A DNA stretch of 64,000 nucleotides from Cohnella sp. WQ 127256. Lineage in GTDB: Bacteria; Bacillota; Bacilli; Paenibacillales; Paenibacillaceae. The notes below the pieces were generated by a model. It was not told the DNA's origin. It ran no database searches and worked only from the letters and a program-made list of their open reading frames with translations. The position numbers were made by a program, and so were the translations under genes. How positions within the stretch are numbered: position 1 is the stretch's first letter; the number at the start of each line of letters is the position of its first letter. Shown here piece by piece: positions 1 through 7,554 of the stretch. The stretch covers positions 496,001-560,000 of the forward strand of contig NZ_JAMZCY010000001.1 in assembly GCF_024519285.1 (NCBI RefSeq). Reading direction: 5' to 3'.

Positions 1-60
1 AAAATATTGCTTGCAGGTGACTTCGTTCTACGGGCTTCCACAGCAGCAGCTCCCAATTAA
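1..60 (+). CDS. C-terminal end of a LacI/GalR-family transcriptional regulator (partial)
   Basis: Frame 1 is open from the left edge to a TAA at 58-60 and gives KILLAGDFVLRASTAAAPN. LacI/GalR repressors commonly end with a strand of the pattern (hydrophobic)-L-P/A-G-(E/D)-(F/L)-V-(I/L)-R-x-S-T-(A), which this tail fits. A hairpin terminator follows directly at 66-102. It lies just upstream of the mannan-utilisation genes in the same direction, so it may be their regulator, but that is inference. Only 19 residues are visible, so the assignment is tentative. Confidence 0.55.
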   Translation, partial: KILLAGDFVLRASTAAAPN

Positions 61-65
61 TCATG

Positions 66-102
66 AAATGGTGGTACAGGGGATTCCTGTATCACCATTT
101 TT
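66..102 (+). terminator. Rho-independent terminator after the partial LacI gene
   Basis: AAATGGTG (66-73) pairs with CACCATTT (93-100) and TACAGG (75-80) with CCTGTA (86-91), with a G-T pair between them and a GGATT loop. The run of T continues to 102. It sits 6 bases after the stop codon. Confidence 0.85.
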
Positions 103-111
103 AATTTAATT

Positions 112-165
112 CTCGCACCCCTCGCACCTCTCGCACCCCTCGCACCTCTCGCACCTCTCGCAACA
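112..165. repeat. 9-bp tandem repeat, six copies
   Basis: Six head-to-tail copies of CTCGCACC(C/T) run from 112 to 165; the last has drifted to CTCGCAACA. The tract is C-rich and G-poor on the top strand. It lies between the terminator and the mannan promoter. No reading frame uses it convincingly. Confidence 0.85.
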
Positions 166-305
166 CAAACAACTCATACGACATTCACGTTTCTGGAAAT
201 CCAACTAACTCAAAATAACCCCTCAGAATAACCATCCTTGCAATCCTCTTTAGCCCTCCTAATTACTTTTTTCTCAATGAGCTCCTGATCAAAGCTTGGT
301 GCGCA

Positions 306-372
306 CGAAGGCCAAAAAAGTACCTTCGTAAAGCGGCGACTGTTGTGATTGAAGAACGAAGGCCAAAAAAGT
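306..372. repeat. Direct repeat with 51-bp spacing upstream of the mannan operon
   Basis: The 16-mer CGAAGGCCAAAAAAGT occurs at 306-321 and again at 357-372, exactly 51 bases apart, with looser similarity for about ten bases further. The first copy continues into CCTTCG and could form a CGAAGG/CCTTCG hairpin. It looks like one full unit plus a decayed part of a second unit of a 51-bp-period tandem repeat. A different 51-bp array is present at 55864-56082. Confidence 0.7.
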
Positions 373-486
373 GCTTTCATTTCCCCAAGTCGGTTAATTA
401 CTTGCACGATAACCCTCAAGTCTATATGAATGGAATTCTCCAGGTAGTATTTTGCAATTTTGTAGCGGATATATTCGTTATTCCGG

Positions 487-514
487 TTGACAAAAGGTTG
501 GCTAGTGGTACAAT
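487..514 (+). promoter_or_regulatory. Probable sigma-A promoter of the mannan-utilisation operon
   Basis: TTGACA at 487-492 and TACAAT at 509-514 are separated by 16 bases. The -10 element ends 82 bases before the chosen TTG start of the GH113 gene. It is the best sigma-A-like match in the upstream region. Confidence 0.65.
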
Positions 515-551
515 TTTCCTTAAAGTTGTTATTGTTTATAACAAACAAATA

Positions 552-572
552 GCTAACAAATATTTTGTTAGC
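552..572. promoter_or_regulatory. Perfect palindrome, probable operator of the mannan operon
   Basis: GCTAACAAA (552-560) and its exact reverse complement TTTGTTAGC (564-572) flank TAT. It sits between the -10 element (509-514) and the GH113 start (597), a usual place for a repressor site. It lacks the central CG typical of LacI operators, so the binding regulator is unknown. It is not followed by a T-run, so it is not an ordinary terminator. Confidence 0.6.
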
Positions 573-596
573 ATAAGAAAGATGAGGAGTGACAAT

Positions 597-1538
597 TTGA
601 ATACATGGGTTGAGACAGTTAACGGAATGACATGGGGCTGGACAGGAGTTAGAGGGACGTGGTCTAGCTCAGAAGCAGAAGATTCCATGAGAACGATGAA
701 CTCGATGGGCGTCAACTGGGTTGCTATTGCGCTTGCTGCGGAACAGGAAACTCCCCAGTCCACAAGTATTCCATTTCGTGAGGCACCAACTGTTACAGAC
801 GAGGAGACGTTATGGGCCATTCGCAATGCCAAGAAACTGGGCATGAAGGTTTGTTTGAAGCCAGTAGTTAACTGCGCCAACGGGACTTGGAGGGCACATA
901 TTAGCTTCTTTCAAGATGATGTTCCAGGTGAGCCGAGTTGGGGGCAATGGTTTGCCTCATACGGAGAGTTTATTGTCCATTATGCGAAGATTGCCGAGCA
1001 GGAAAACTGTGAGATGCTCTGTATTGGATGCGAGATGGTGCAGACGGATTCCAGAGAAGCGGAGTGGAGAGCGTTAATTGCCGAGGTTCGAACGGTTTAC
1101 AGGGGCTTGATTACTTATAATTGCGACAAATACCAGGAGGATCGCCTAACCTGGTGGGATGCAGTCGACATTATTTCTTCAAGTGGTTATTATCCGATCA
1201 ATCATTGGGAGTTTCATTTAGATAGAATCGAGCAGATGCTAGTGAAGTGGAATAAGCCGTTCTTCTTCATGGAAGCAGGTTGCCCGAGCAGGGAAGGCTC
1301 CAGTCTGAAGCCAAACGATTGGTCGTTGCCGGGTGGGCCGTCGGAAGAGGAGCAGCAAGTATACTATAATGCCATGTTCGAAGCTTGCTCGCGCAGAGAA
1401 TGGATGAGAGGGTTTATGTTATGGGATTGGCCGGCAAAGCTCTACTCTCTGGAACAAGCCGTGCATAATAACGATTATTGTATGTATGGCAAAAAAGCAG
1501 AAACTGTTGTGCGAGATTATTATTTATCTAAGATTTAA
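597..1538 (+). CDS. GH113-family endo-beta-1,4-mannanase, cytoplasmic
   Basis: The 313-residue protein resembles glycoside hydrolase family 113, (beta/alpha)8 retaining mannanases that act on manno-oligosaccharides. No signal peptide is seen, so it should work in the cytoplasm on imported oligosaccharides. Two glutamates fit the catalytic pair: E146 in CIGCEMVQTD (acid/base) and E226 in FFFMEAGCPS (nucleophile). Their 80-residue spacing equals the E151/E231 spacing I recall for the Alicyclobacillus GH113 mannanase. The TTG at 597 is preferred because AGGAG lies at 585-589; the frame stays open upstream to 345, but those residues do not look conserved. It is the first gene of a run with the epimerase (next gene 2 to 26 bases away) and the phosphorylase. 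Confidence 0.8.
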   Translation: MNTWVETVNGMTWGWTGVRGTWSSSEAEDSMRTMNSMGVNWVAIALAAEQETPQSTSIPFREAPTVTDEETLWAIRNAKKLGMKVCLKPVVNCANGTWRAHISFFQDDVPGEPSWGQWFASYGEFIVHYAKIAEQENCEMLCIGCEMVQTDSREAEWRALIAEVRTVYRGLITYNCDKYQEDRLTWWDAVDIISSSGYYPINHWEFHLDRIEQMLVKWNKPFFFMEAGCPSREGSSLKPNDWSLPGGPSEEEQQVYYNAMFEACSRREWMRGFMLWDWPAKLYSLEQAVHNNDYCMYGKKAETVVRDYYLSKI

Positions 1539-1564
1539 GCATGAGCGGAGGGTATAGAGGGGCA

Positions 1565-2776
1565 ATGAATAGCGATCTTACAATGGAGCATTGGCGCTCC
1601 CAACTAGAAGAAGAATTGAAATCGAACATTCTCGATTTCTGGATTAAGCATACTGTGGATGAGTTGAATGGGGGTTTCGTAGGTGAAATTAAGAGTGATA
1701 TGACCGTTATGCCAGACGCTGACAAAGGTTTAGTGCTACATGCACGCATCTTATGGACCTTCGCTACGGCATATCGTCTCTATCAGGATGTTCCTTATCT
1801 GATCATGGCGCGGAGAGCTTACGATGCGCTTGATAAGTTTTTCAGAGATAGGGAGCACGGAGGACTATATTGGATGGTGGATGTGTCCGGTATACCCGTT
1901 CAGGAGAAAAAACAAATTTACGGTCAAGCATTCGTAATCTATGCCCTTTCCGAATACTACCGAGCTACAGGCTCAGAAGAAGCTCTAGCATGGGCCCGGG
2001 AACTCTTTTATTTGATCGAGAAGCATGCCTATGATTATAGGCATCGTGGTTATGTCGAAGCTTTAGCGCGAGACTGGTCGGAAACGGACGATTTAAGCTT
2101 AAGTGGTAAGGATCTGAACGAACGCAAATCGATGAACACCCACTTGCATGTGCTCGAAGCTTATACGAATCTTTACAGAGTGTGGAAGTCGGAAGATTTG
2201 CGAATGAAGCTGACAGAGCTTATCGACATTCATTTGGATTTAATCATAAACAAAGACAATCATCATTTTATGTTGTTTTTTGATGAGGAATGGAATTCGA
2301 AATCGGAACACATTTCTTATGGACATGACATTGAAGGAAGCTGGTTACTATGCGAAGCAGCCGAAGTTCTTGGTGATGAGGAGGCAATCGACCGGGTCAA
2401 CAAAGTAGCCACTGCGATGGCTGTGGTAACTTTGGCAGAAGGTTTGGATAAAGACGGGGGCCTGTATAATGAAGCGGATGGTCATGGTCATATCGATTAC
2501 TCGAAGGACTGGTGGCCGCAAGCTGAAGCAATGGTCGGTTTCATCAATGCCTATCAGCTGTCAGGAAATGCTGAATACTTGCAAGCGGCTAAAGATAGCT
2601 GGACATTCACTAAGCTGTTCATTTGTGACTCCGAGAATGGGGAATGGCATTGGCAGGTATCTCGCGAAGGGGTGCCAAATCTAGCCTATGCGAAGGTTGA
2701 CCCATGGAAATGCCCTTATCACAATAGCAGAGCTTGCTTTGAAGCTTTAGAAAGATTGGCACTTATTCGCTATTAA
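1565..2776 (+). CDS. Cellobiose 2-epimerase (AGE-like)
   Basis: This is a member of the N-acylglucosamine 2-epimerase superfamily, an (alpha/alpha)6 barrel. In this context it should convert beta-1,4-mannobiose to mannosylglucose (EC 5.1.3.11 type) in the cytoplasm. Family features include the N-terminal helix with DFWIKHTVDELNGGFVGEI, the YGHDIEGSWLL histidine segment in the middle and the C-terminal PYHNSRACFEALERL, which carry the histidines expected for proton transfer. From ATG 1565 it has 403 residues; an in-frame ATG at 1541, just after the upstream stop, would add 8. AGAGGGG at 1556-1562 lies very close to 1565, so the start is uncertain. Its position between mannanase and mannosylglucose phosphorylase supports the substrate. 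Confidence 0.82.
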   Translation: MNSDLTMEHWRSQLEEELKSNILDFWIKHTVDELNGGFVGEIKSDMTVMPDADKGLVLHARILWTFATAYRLYQDVPYLIMARRAYDALDKFFRDREHGGLYWMVDVSGIPVQEKKQIYGQAFVIYALSEYYRATGSEEALAWARELFYLIEKHAYDYRHRGYVEALARDWSETDDLSLSGKDLNERKSMNTHLHVLEAYTNLYRVWKSEDLRMKLTELIDIHLDLIINKDNHHFMLFFDEEWNSKSEHISYGHDIEGSWLLCEAAEVLGDEEAIDRVNKVATAMAVVTLAEGLDKDGGLYNEADGHGHIDYSKDWWPQAEAMVGFINAYQLSGNAEYLQAAKDSWTFTKLFICDSENGEWHWQVSREGVPNLAYAKVDPWKCPYHNSRACFEALERLALIRY

Positions 2777-2794
2777 AATAAGGGGGAATTATCG

Positions 2795-3994
2795 ATGAGT
2801 GAATTTATGCAGAAATTGAAAGCTTTAAAGGCTGAACATGATCGTTTGATACATAGGAAGAACGTTCCAACTGTTTCAAATGGTGTATACGAGCGTTATG
2901 AGTATCCGGTACTTACGAACGCGCATGCTCCCATTCACTGGCGTTATGATCTTAATCCGGAAACTAATCCTTATCTAATGGAGAGAATCGGAGTGAATGC
3001 AGCATTCAATCCGGGTGCAATCGAGCTAGATGGCAAATATTATCTTATGGTTAGAGCCGAAGGGGTAGACCGCAAGTCGTTCTTCGCAGTTGCTGAAAGT
3101 GATAGCCCAGTGGATGGCTTTAAGTTCTGGGACTTTCCAGTTCTACTTCCTGAGACGGAGGATCCTGACATTAACGTATATGATATGCGTCTGGTGAAGC
3201 ATGCTGACGGATGGATTTACGGGTTATTCTGTTCTGAACGCAAAGATCCATCCGCACCACCAAGTGATACGTCCAGTGCAGTTGCACAAGGAGGCATTGC
3301 TCGGACTAAAGATTTAATCACGTGGGAGAGATTACCTGATCTCCAAACTCCTTCCCCGCAGCAGCGCAACGTGGTGCTACATCCTGAATTCGTGGATGGC
3401 AAATATGCTTTCTACACTCGTCCACAGGATGGATTCATCGATGCAGGAGCAGGCGGTGGTATTGGCTGGGGATTGTCCGAAAGCATGAATCCGGCCATCG
3501 TAGACAAAGAAGTTATCGTTGATGAGCGACAGTACCACACGATCAAGGAAGTGAAAAATGGTCAAGGACCGGCACCGATCAAGACAGATAAAGGTTGGCT
3601 GCACATTGCGCATGGTGTACGGAATACTGCTGCTGGCTTGCGTTATGTTCTCTATATGTTCATGACAGCATTGGATGAGCCTAACAAAGTTATCTATTCC
3701 CCGGGAGGACATATGATCGCTCCTGAAGGAACAGAGAGAGTGGGCGATGTTTCCAATGTCGTATTCTGTAACGGTTTGATCACGAAAGATAGCGGCGAAG
3801 TATACCTCTACTATGCGTCTTCGGATACTCGAATACATGTAGCTGCAACTACGGTTTCTCAACTCGTTGATGCATGCATCAACACGCCAACAGATTTGCT
3901 TCGCTCCCGTGCGAGTGTCGAGCAGCGTATGGAATTGATTTCTCGAAATCTCGAGCTCATGAAAAAGCCAGAGTATGCGTTTCTCATGTTGTAG
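2795..3994 (+). CDS. 4-O-beta-D-mannosyl-D-glucose phosphorylase (GH130)
   Basis: The 399 residues match the GH130 subfamily of mannosylglucose phosphorylases (EC 2.4.1.281), which release alpha-mannose 1-phosphate and glucose. Seen are the five-bladed propeller signatures [20 protein letters not shown] near residue 70, [11 protein letters not shown] with the likely general acid D130, and [13 protein letters not shown] near 190. AGGGGGAATT precedes the ATG. It is 18 bases after the epimerase stop, completing the mannobiose to mannosylglucose to Man-1-P route. No terminator is obvious after the stop; the next gene has its own promoter and cre. Confidence 0.87.
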   Translation: MSEFMQKLKALKAEHDRLIHRKNVPTVSNGVYERYEYPVLTNAHAPIHWRYDLNPETNPYLMERIGVNAAFNPGAIELDGKYYLMVRAEGVDRKSFFAVAESDSPVDGFKFWDFPVLLPETEDPDINVYDMRLVKHADGWIYGLFCSERKDPSAPPSDTSSAVAQGGIARTKDLITWERLPDLQTPSPQQRNVVLHPEFVDGKYAFYTRPQDGFIDAGAGGGIGWGLSESMNPAIVDKEVIVDERQYHTIKEVKNGQGPAPIKTDKGWLHIAHGVRNTAAGLRYVLYMFMTALDEPNKVIYSPGGHMIAPEGTERVGDVSNVVFCNGLITKDSGEVYLYYASSDTRIHVAATTVSQLVDACINTPTDLLRSRASVEQRMELISRNLELMKKPEYAFLML

Positions 3995-4059
3995 CTTTTG
4001 TAACCTAATTTTATTTATTTGTTATCATAATTAGGGACAATAAAAACAAATATAAAGCA

Positions 4060-4107
4060 TTTTCATCAACGGTGAAAACCTTATAATTAGGAATGTAAGC
4101 GATGTCA
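4060..4107 (+). promoter_or_regulatory. Promoter and catabolite-responsive element (cre) of the sugar-binding protein gene
   Basis: TGTAAGCGATGTCA at 4094-4107 matches the Bacillus cre consensus TGWNANCGNTNWCA at every position. A -10 like TATAAT lies at 4082-4087, with a weak -35 TTTTCA at 4060-4065 (16-base spacer). The cre therefore covers the expected start of transcription, the geometry for CcpA repression. TTTTCA and TGAAAA (4073-4078) also form an inverted repeat between the promoter elements and could be a second operator. Confidence 0.65.
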
Positions 4108-4165
4108 TCCTTACGAAAATTGTAAATGACACCCGCCCAAAATAAGCTATGGGGGTAAATCAAAG

Positions 4166-5506
4166 ATGAAAAAAACATTGCTTCTTGCATTAACAATGAT
4201 CATGTCTATTACATTGCTTGCCGCATGCGGTGGCAAAAACAACAACGAAGGCTCTTCACCATCTACTTCAGCATCGGTATCACCTTCTCCTGAGGCTAGT
4301 GGTACTGCGAGTGAGAGTCCAAGCGAGAGCCCGGCAGCAGCTGAGCTAAGCGGCAAATTAAAAATTCTGACTCATCGCACAGATTTGATTGATGATGGCA
4401 CGATGGATAAATACGCAGAAGCATTCAAAGCGAAGTACCCGAACGCTGAACTAGAGTTTGAAGGTATGACTAACTATGCTAACGATATTAAGGTTCGTTT
4501 GACCACAGGCGAAGCAGGGGACGTAAACATGATCGACTCCAGCTTACCTAACAGTGAAGCAGGCAATTATTACGAGCCTCTTCCCGATTCGATGTTCGAA
4601 AATGTTTATTTCGCAGATTTCAAAGCTTACGAAGGCAAACGTTATGGTCTTTCGACAGGTGTGAACACACAAGGTATTGTTTATAACAAGAAGGCGTTTG
4701 CGCAAGCTGGCGTTGACAAAGTACCTACTACCTTGGACGAATTCTATGCTGCTTGTGAAAAATTGAAAGCCGCTGGAATTATTCCTTTGTACATGAACTA
4801 TGGCGCACAATGGCCAATCGGGAACTGGGCAGAAGGCTCCGTTAAATATGTTGCTGGAGATATGAAGTGGTTTGATCAATTTGTAACAAGTGACACTCCT
4901 TGGCAGGTAGATAATGCTTGGGGTACACTCATTACCATTGCTCGCACGCTGGTACAAAAAGGGTATGTAGAAAAAGATTTGGCTACAAACAACTGGGAGA
5001 TGTCTAAAGGCGAAATTGCTTCTGGTAAAGCTGCAATGTACTTCCTTGGTAACTGGGTAATTCCACAAATTATCGGTGCGGGTGCTGCTTCAGAGGATAT
5101 CGGTTTCTTCCCATTGCCATACGACAATAGTGGTAAATACAATGCTCCACTGGGTTCCGACTACATGATGGGTGTAAGCAAGAATAGTAAAAACAAAGAA
5201 CTTGCTTTCGCGTGGGTTGAGTTCTTCGTTAAAGAATCTGGTTATGTTGATGCGCAAGGCTTCATGCCAGTTGATAAATCTCAAGAGCCTAAAGTTCCGC
5301 AATTGGCTGAGTTCAATTCATTCAACCCGACATTTTTAGAAGAAATAGCTACTGATCCGAAATTCAATGAAATTGCCAACAAGGCTGAAATAGATCTCTA
5401 CGTGGGTAAAACAACGCAAGATCTGATTGTCGCTAAAGATTTGCAAAAAGCATATGACGAACTCAATGCAAAATGGAAAAAGGCAAGATCAGCACTGGGC
5501 TACTAA
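4166..5506 (+). CDS. ABC transporter sugar-binding lipoprotein
   Basis: The 446-residue protein starts with a lipoprotein signal (KKTLLLALTMIMSITLLAACGG, lipobox LAAC). A Ser/Pro/Ala/Glu-rich spacer to about residue 60 precedes a family 1 extracellular solute-binding domain (EAFKAKYPNAELEFEG, TTGEAGDVNMID, VDKVPTTLDEFYAACEKLK). Such proteins are anchored outside the membrane and deliver oligosaccharides to an ABC importer. Its place after the mannan genes suggests manno-oligosaccharides as ligand, which is inference. No permease or ATPase gene follows, so the membrane part must be encoded elsewhere. A strong terminator ends the unit. GGGGGT precedes the ATG by about 10 bases. Confidence 0.85.
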   Translation: MKKTLLLALTMIMSITLLAACGGKNNNEGSSPSTSASVSPSPEASGTASESPSESPAAAELSGKLKILTHRTDLIDDGTMDKYAEAFKAKYPNAELEFEGMTNYANDIKVRLTTGEAGDVNMIDSSLPNSEAGNYYEPLPDSMFENVYFADFKAYEGKRYGLSTGVNTQGIVYNKKAFAQAGVDKVPTTLDEFYAACEKLKAAGIIPLYMNYGAQWPIGNWAEGSVKYVAGDMKWFDQFVTSDTPWQVDNAWGTLITIARTLVQKGYVEKDLATNNWEMSKGEIASGKAAMYFLGNWVIPQIIGAGAASEDIGFFPLPYDNSGKYNAPLGSDYMMGVSKNSKNKELAFAWVEFFVKESGYVDAQGFMPVDKSQEPKVPQLAEFNSFNPTFLEEIATDPKFNEIANKAEIDLYVGKTTQDLIVAKDLQKAYDELNAKWKKARSALGY

Positions 5507-5539
5507 ATCAACAGGTCTTAACTAATCTATTTAAGTGGG

Positions 5540-5586
5540 GCTGTCGCGTAAGGTCGGAAATGACCTTTCAGCGACAGCTTTTCTTT
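5540..5586 (+). terminator. Rho-independent terminator after the sugar-binding protein gene
   Basis: GCTGTCGC (5540-5547) pairs with GCGACAGC (5571-5578) and AAGGTC (5550-5555) with GACCTT (5562-5567), followed by TTTTCTTT. Confidence 0.9.
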
Positions 5587-5675
5587 GTTATACATAAATT
5601 TTTCCAATGTGACCAATACTTAACGTTAATCAATCCCGTAATCAGTTCACAGACGGTAATGGAGGCATACAAAGG

Positions 5676-6500
5676 ATGAAAATCGCAAGCCGCACAAGTC
5701 TAAAAAAAATAGCTATATTCCTGAGCTTAGGTACCCTTCTCGGAGGAATAACTGTACAGGCAGCTGCTCCTGACACTCAACATGCACACAAGCCATCCCG
5801 ACAAATCGCCGTTGTCATCGATGATTTCGGCAATGGAATGAAGGGTACGGAACAGATGCTAAATCTTCCGATTAAGCTGACAGTGGCGGTTATGCCATTC
5901 CTGCCAACGACGAAGAAGGATGCGGAGGCAGCGCATCTGAAAGGGCATGACGTTATCGTACACCTTCCTATGGAGCCGATTAGGGGCTTGAAAAGCTGGC
6001 TTGGACCTGGCTCGATCACAACGGACTTAACAGACGAAGAAATCCGTAAGCGCGTAGAAGCAGCCATTGCAGAGGTTCCCCATGCTATAGGGATGAACAA
6101 CCATATGGGCTCCAAAGCGACTGCGGATAATCGTGTGATGCGAGTCGTGCTGCAGGTGTGCAAAGAGAAAGGGTTATTTTTCCTCGACAGTCGGACCTCT
6201 TATCGAACGGTTATTCCGAAGGTAGCGAAGGAAGTAGGAATTGTCGCCTTACACAATGATGTATTTCTGGATGATGTATATACGCAGAATCATGTTTTAC
6301 ATCAAATTGATGTGGTGAAAAAATTTCTCACTCAGAATGAGCGCTGCATCGTTATCGGCCATGTCGGGGCTCCAGGTTTATTTACCTCTGGTGTACTGAA
6401 GAGCGCCATTCCAGATTTGCAAAGTAAAGCGACATTCGTTCCTCTCACTCAGTTACTTCCTATGCCGGAACCGTTTGTTCAAGGGCTGAAGGAAAGATAA
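5676..6500 (+). CDS. Divergent polysaccharide deacetylase family protein (YibQ-like), exported
   Basis: The 274 residues have an N-terminal signal sequence (hydrophobic IAIFLSLGTLLGGITVQAAA, residues 11-31) and a divergent polysaccharide deacetylase domain (NodB-like fold, PF04748 type). Conserved stretches are IAVVIDDFGNG (about 44-54), LTVAVMPFLP, HDVIVHLPMEP, IGMNNHMGS and LFFLDSRTS. The DD, the HLPMEP histidine and the NNHMGS histidine fit the degenerate metal site of the family. The true substrate is unknown, and the wall or septal peptidoglycan is likely. It converges with the cwlD-like amidase gene, overlapping its 3' end by 22 bases. GGAGG lies about 9 bases before the ATG. Confidence 0.8.
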   Translation: MKIASRTSLKKIAIFLSLGTLLGGITVQAAAPDTQHAHKPSRQIAVVIDDFGNGMKGTEQMLNLPIKLTVAVMPFLPTTKKDAEAAHLKGHDVIVHLPMEPIRGLKSWLGPGSITTDLTDEEIRKRVEAAIAEVPHAIGMNNHMGSKATADNRVMRVVLQVCKEKGLFFLDSRTSYRTVIPKVAKEVGIVALHNDVFLDDVYTQNHVLHQIDVVKKFLTQNERCIVIGHVGAPGLFTSGVLKSAIPDLQSKATFVPLTQLLPMPEPFVQGLKER

Positions 6501-7153
6501 CTCATAATTCCGTTTGCGATGGCGGCGGCTATCCGATTCTGTCCGGGAATAGAGGTGAGCATTGCCCGATCATCTGGATCATTCAGGAAAGCCGTCTCCA
6601 CAATTACGCTTGGTGCTTGCACACGGTTAAGCAAGTAAAACTTGTCAGCCATTTGGGGGAGACGAGATTTCCCTTGCTGTTGGTTCAAGCTGTTCTGAAT
6701 AAAGCCTGCAAGCAAAGTACTACGACCATCGTTCTGGTGGATAACAAGTGGTCCTCTTCGATTGCCCTTAGAAGACCAGTTCACATGGATGCTAACGAAC
6801 ATTGATCCCCCAATCTCTTCGGACAAGCCTCGCCGCTGTGATAAGTCCCGCCGATGTCTGGAGCGTGTTATATGCCAACGGTTGTCGTCGCTAAGCGCAT
6901 AATCTCCAGTGCGATTAAGTACAACCTTCAATCCTTTGCTACGGAGCAGTAAATATAGTTTGCGTGAGATTGCTAAATTAATATCCTTCTCCAGCACATT
7001 ATTCCAATGGGTTCCGCCATCAATTCCTCCATGGCCAGCATCTATGAGCACATCTGCACTCGGTAGCGCGCGCTTAATATGTGTAGGTTCATACTCTGAT
7101 CTCCAGCCGGTAAGCAATAATAGGGCACAGAACATTAACATAACCCGAGACAA
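6479..7153 (-). CDS. cwlD: N-acetylmuramoyl-L-alanine amidase, CwlD-like
   Basis: This is a zinc amidase of the Amidase_3 family. In spore formers CwlD removes the peptide from muramic acid as the first step toward muramic-delta-lactam in spore cortex. An N-terminal membrane segment (VMLMFCALLLLTGW) is followed by the metal-site motifs VLIDAGHGGIDGGT, the glutamate in NVLEKDINLAIS, FVSIHVNWSS and the late VIVETAFLNDPDD glutamate. TTG 7153 is chosen because GGAGG sits 8 bases before it; a GTG at 7183 would extend the protein by 10 residues. The length of 224 is close to the usual 237. The assignment to CwlD rather than another amidase rests on size and domain content. Confidence 0.75.
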   Translation of the reverse strand: MSRVMLMFCALLLLTGWRSEYEPTHIKRALPSADVLIDAGHGGIDGGTHWNNVLEKDINLAISRKLYLLLRSKGLKVVLNRTGDYALSDDNRWHITRSRHRRDLSQRRGLSEEIGGSMFVSIHVNWSSKGNRRGPLVIHQNDGRSTLLAGFIQNSLNQQQGKSRLPQMADKFYLLNRVQAPSVIVETAFLNDPDDRAMLTSIPGQNRIAAAIANGIMSYLSFSP

Positions 7154-7305
7154 TGGCTCAACCTCCATTACTTCTTTTTTCACTTCTGTTATCGTGGCAC
7201 AAATCGACCTTCCTCATACAAGCAAAGGAACAGATGTGTTCTAATCAAGCGAATGGTTGTAGAATTCACTTTCAGGGCATGCTATTGCTAAGGAGGGGAT
7301 TAAAG

Positions 7306-7554
7306 ATGGATAGCTCTGAATATTTGAAGTATGTGACTGAACGAGTCGTTAGCTATATGGATAGTCCCAGTCAGACCGAAGAGGAAGAAGAAAAGCAGAA
7401 CAAGAAACTTAGCCGCGAGCCGTGGTTAACGAGATGGTTCGGAGTAGCTCCAATGGGATTGATGATGTGGTGGGGGAATCGAACGGATAAAAAGAAAAGA
7501 ACACACCCTGAGGTGCGTTCAGCGAGCATAGATGACCAGTTATCGATAAAATAG
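7306..7554 (+). CDS. yqzE: YqzE family small protein
   Basis: The 82-residue protein has the two blocks of YqzE: SSEYLKYVTERVVSYMDSP at the N-terminus and WLTRWFGVAPMGLMMWW in the middle, separated by a Glu/Lys-rich stretch. AGGAGGGGAT at 7291-7300 gives an excellent ribosome binding site; in-frame starts further upstream have none. In Bacillus subtilis yqzE lies near the comG operon with yqhG and yqhH close by, and the neighbours here are the same families. Its function is unknown. The end overlaps the converging 303-residue gene by 15 bases. Confidence 0.78.
   Translation: MDSSEYLKYVTERVVSYMDSPSQTEEEEEKQNKKLSREPWLTRWFGVAPMGLMMWWGNRTDKKKRTHPEVRSASIDDQLSIK

Noticed and set aside
210-548. 112-codon frame on the minus strand with repeated KVLFWPS peptides
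   Set aside because: It is produced by the 51-bp direct repeat, has no ribosome binding site and lies over the mannan promoter.
345-596. Upstream extension of the GH113 frame
   Set aside because: The residues do not resemble the family, the promoter and palindrome lie inside, and a good ribosome binding site favours TTG 597.
5473-5679. 68-codon frame between the binding-protein and deacetylase genes
   Set aside because: It runs through the terminator hairpin and has no start signal.
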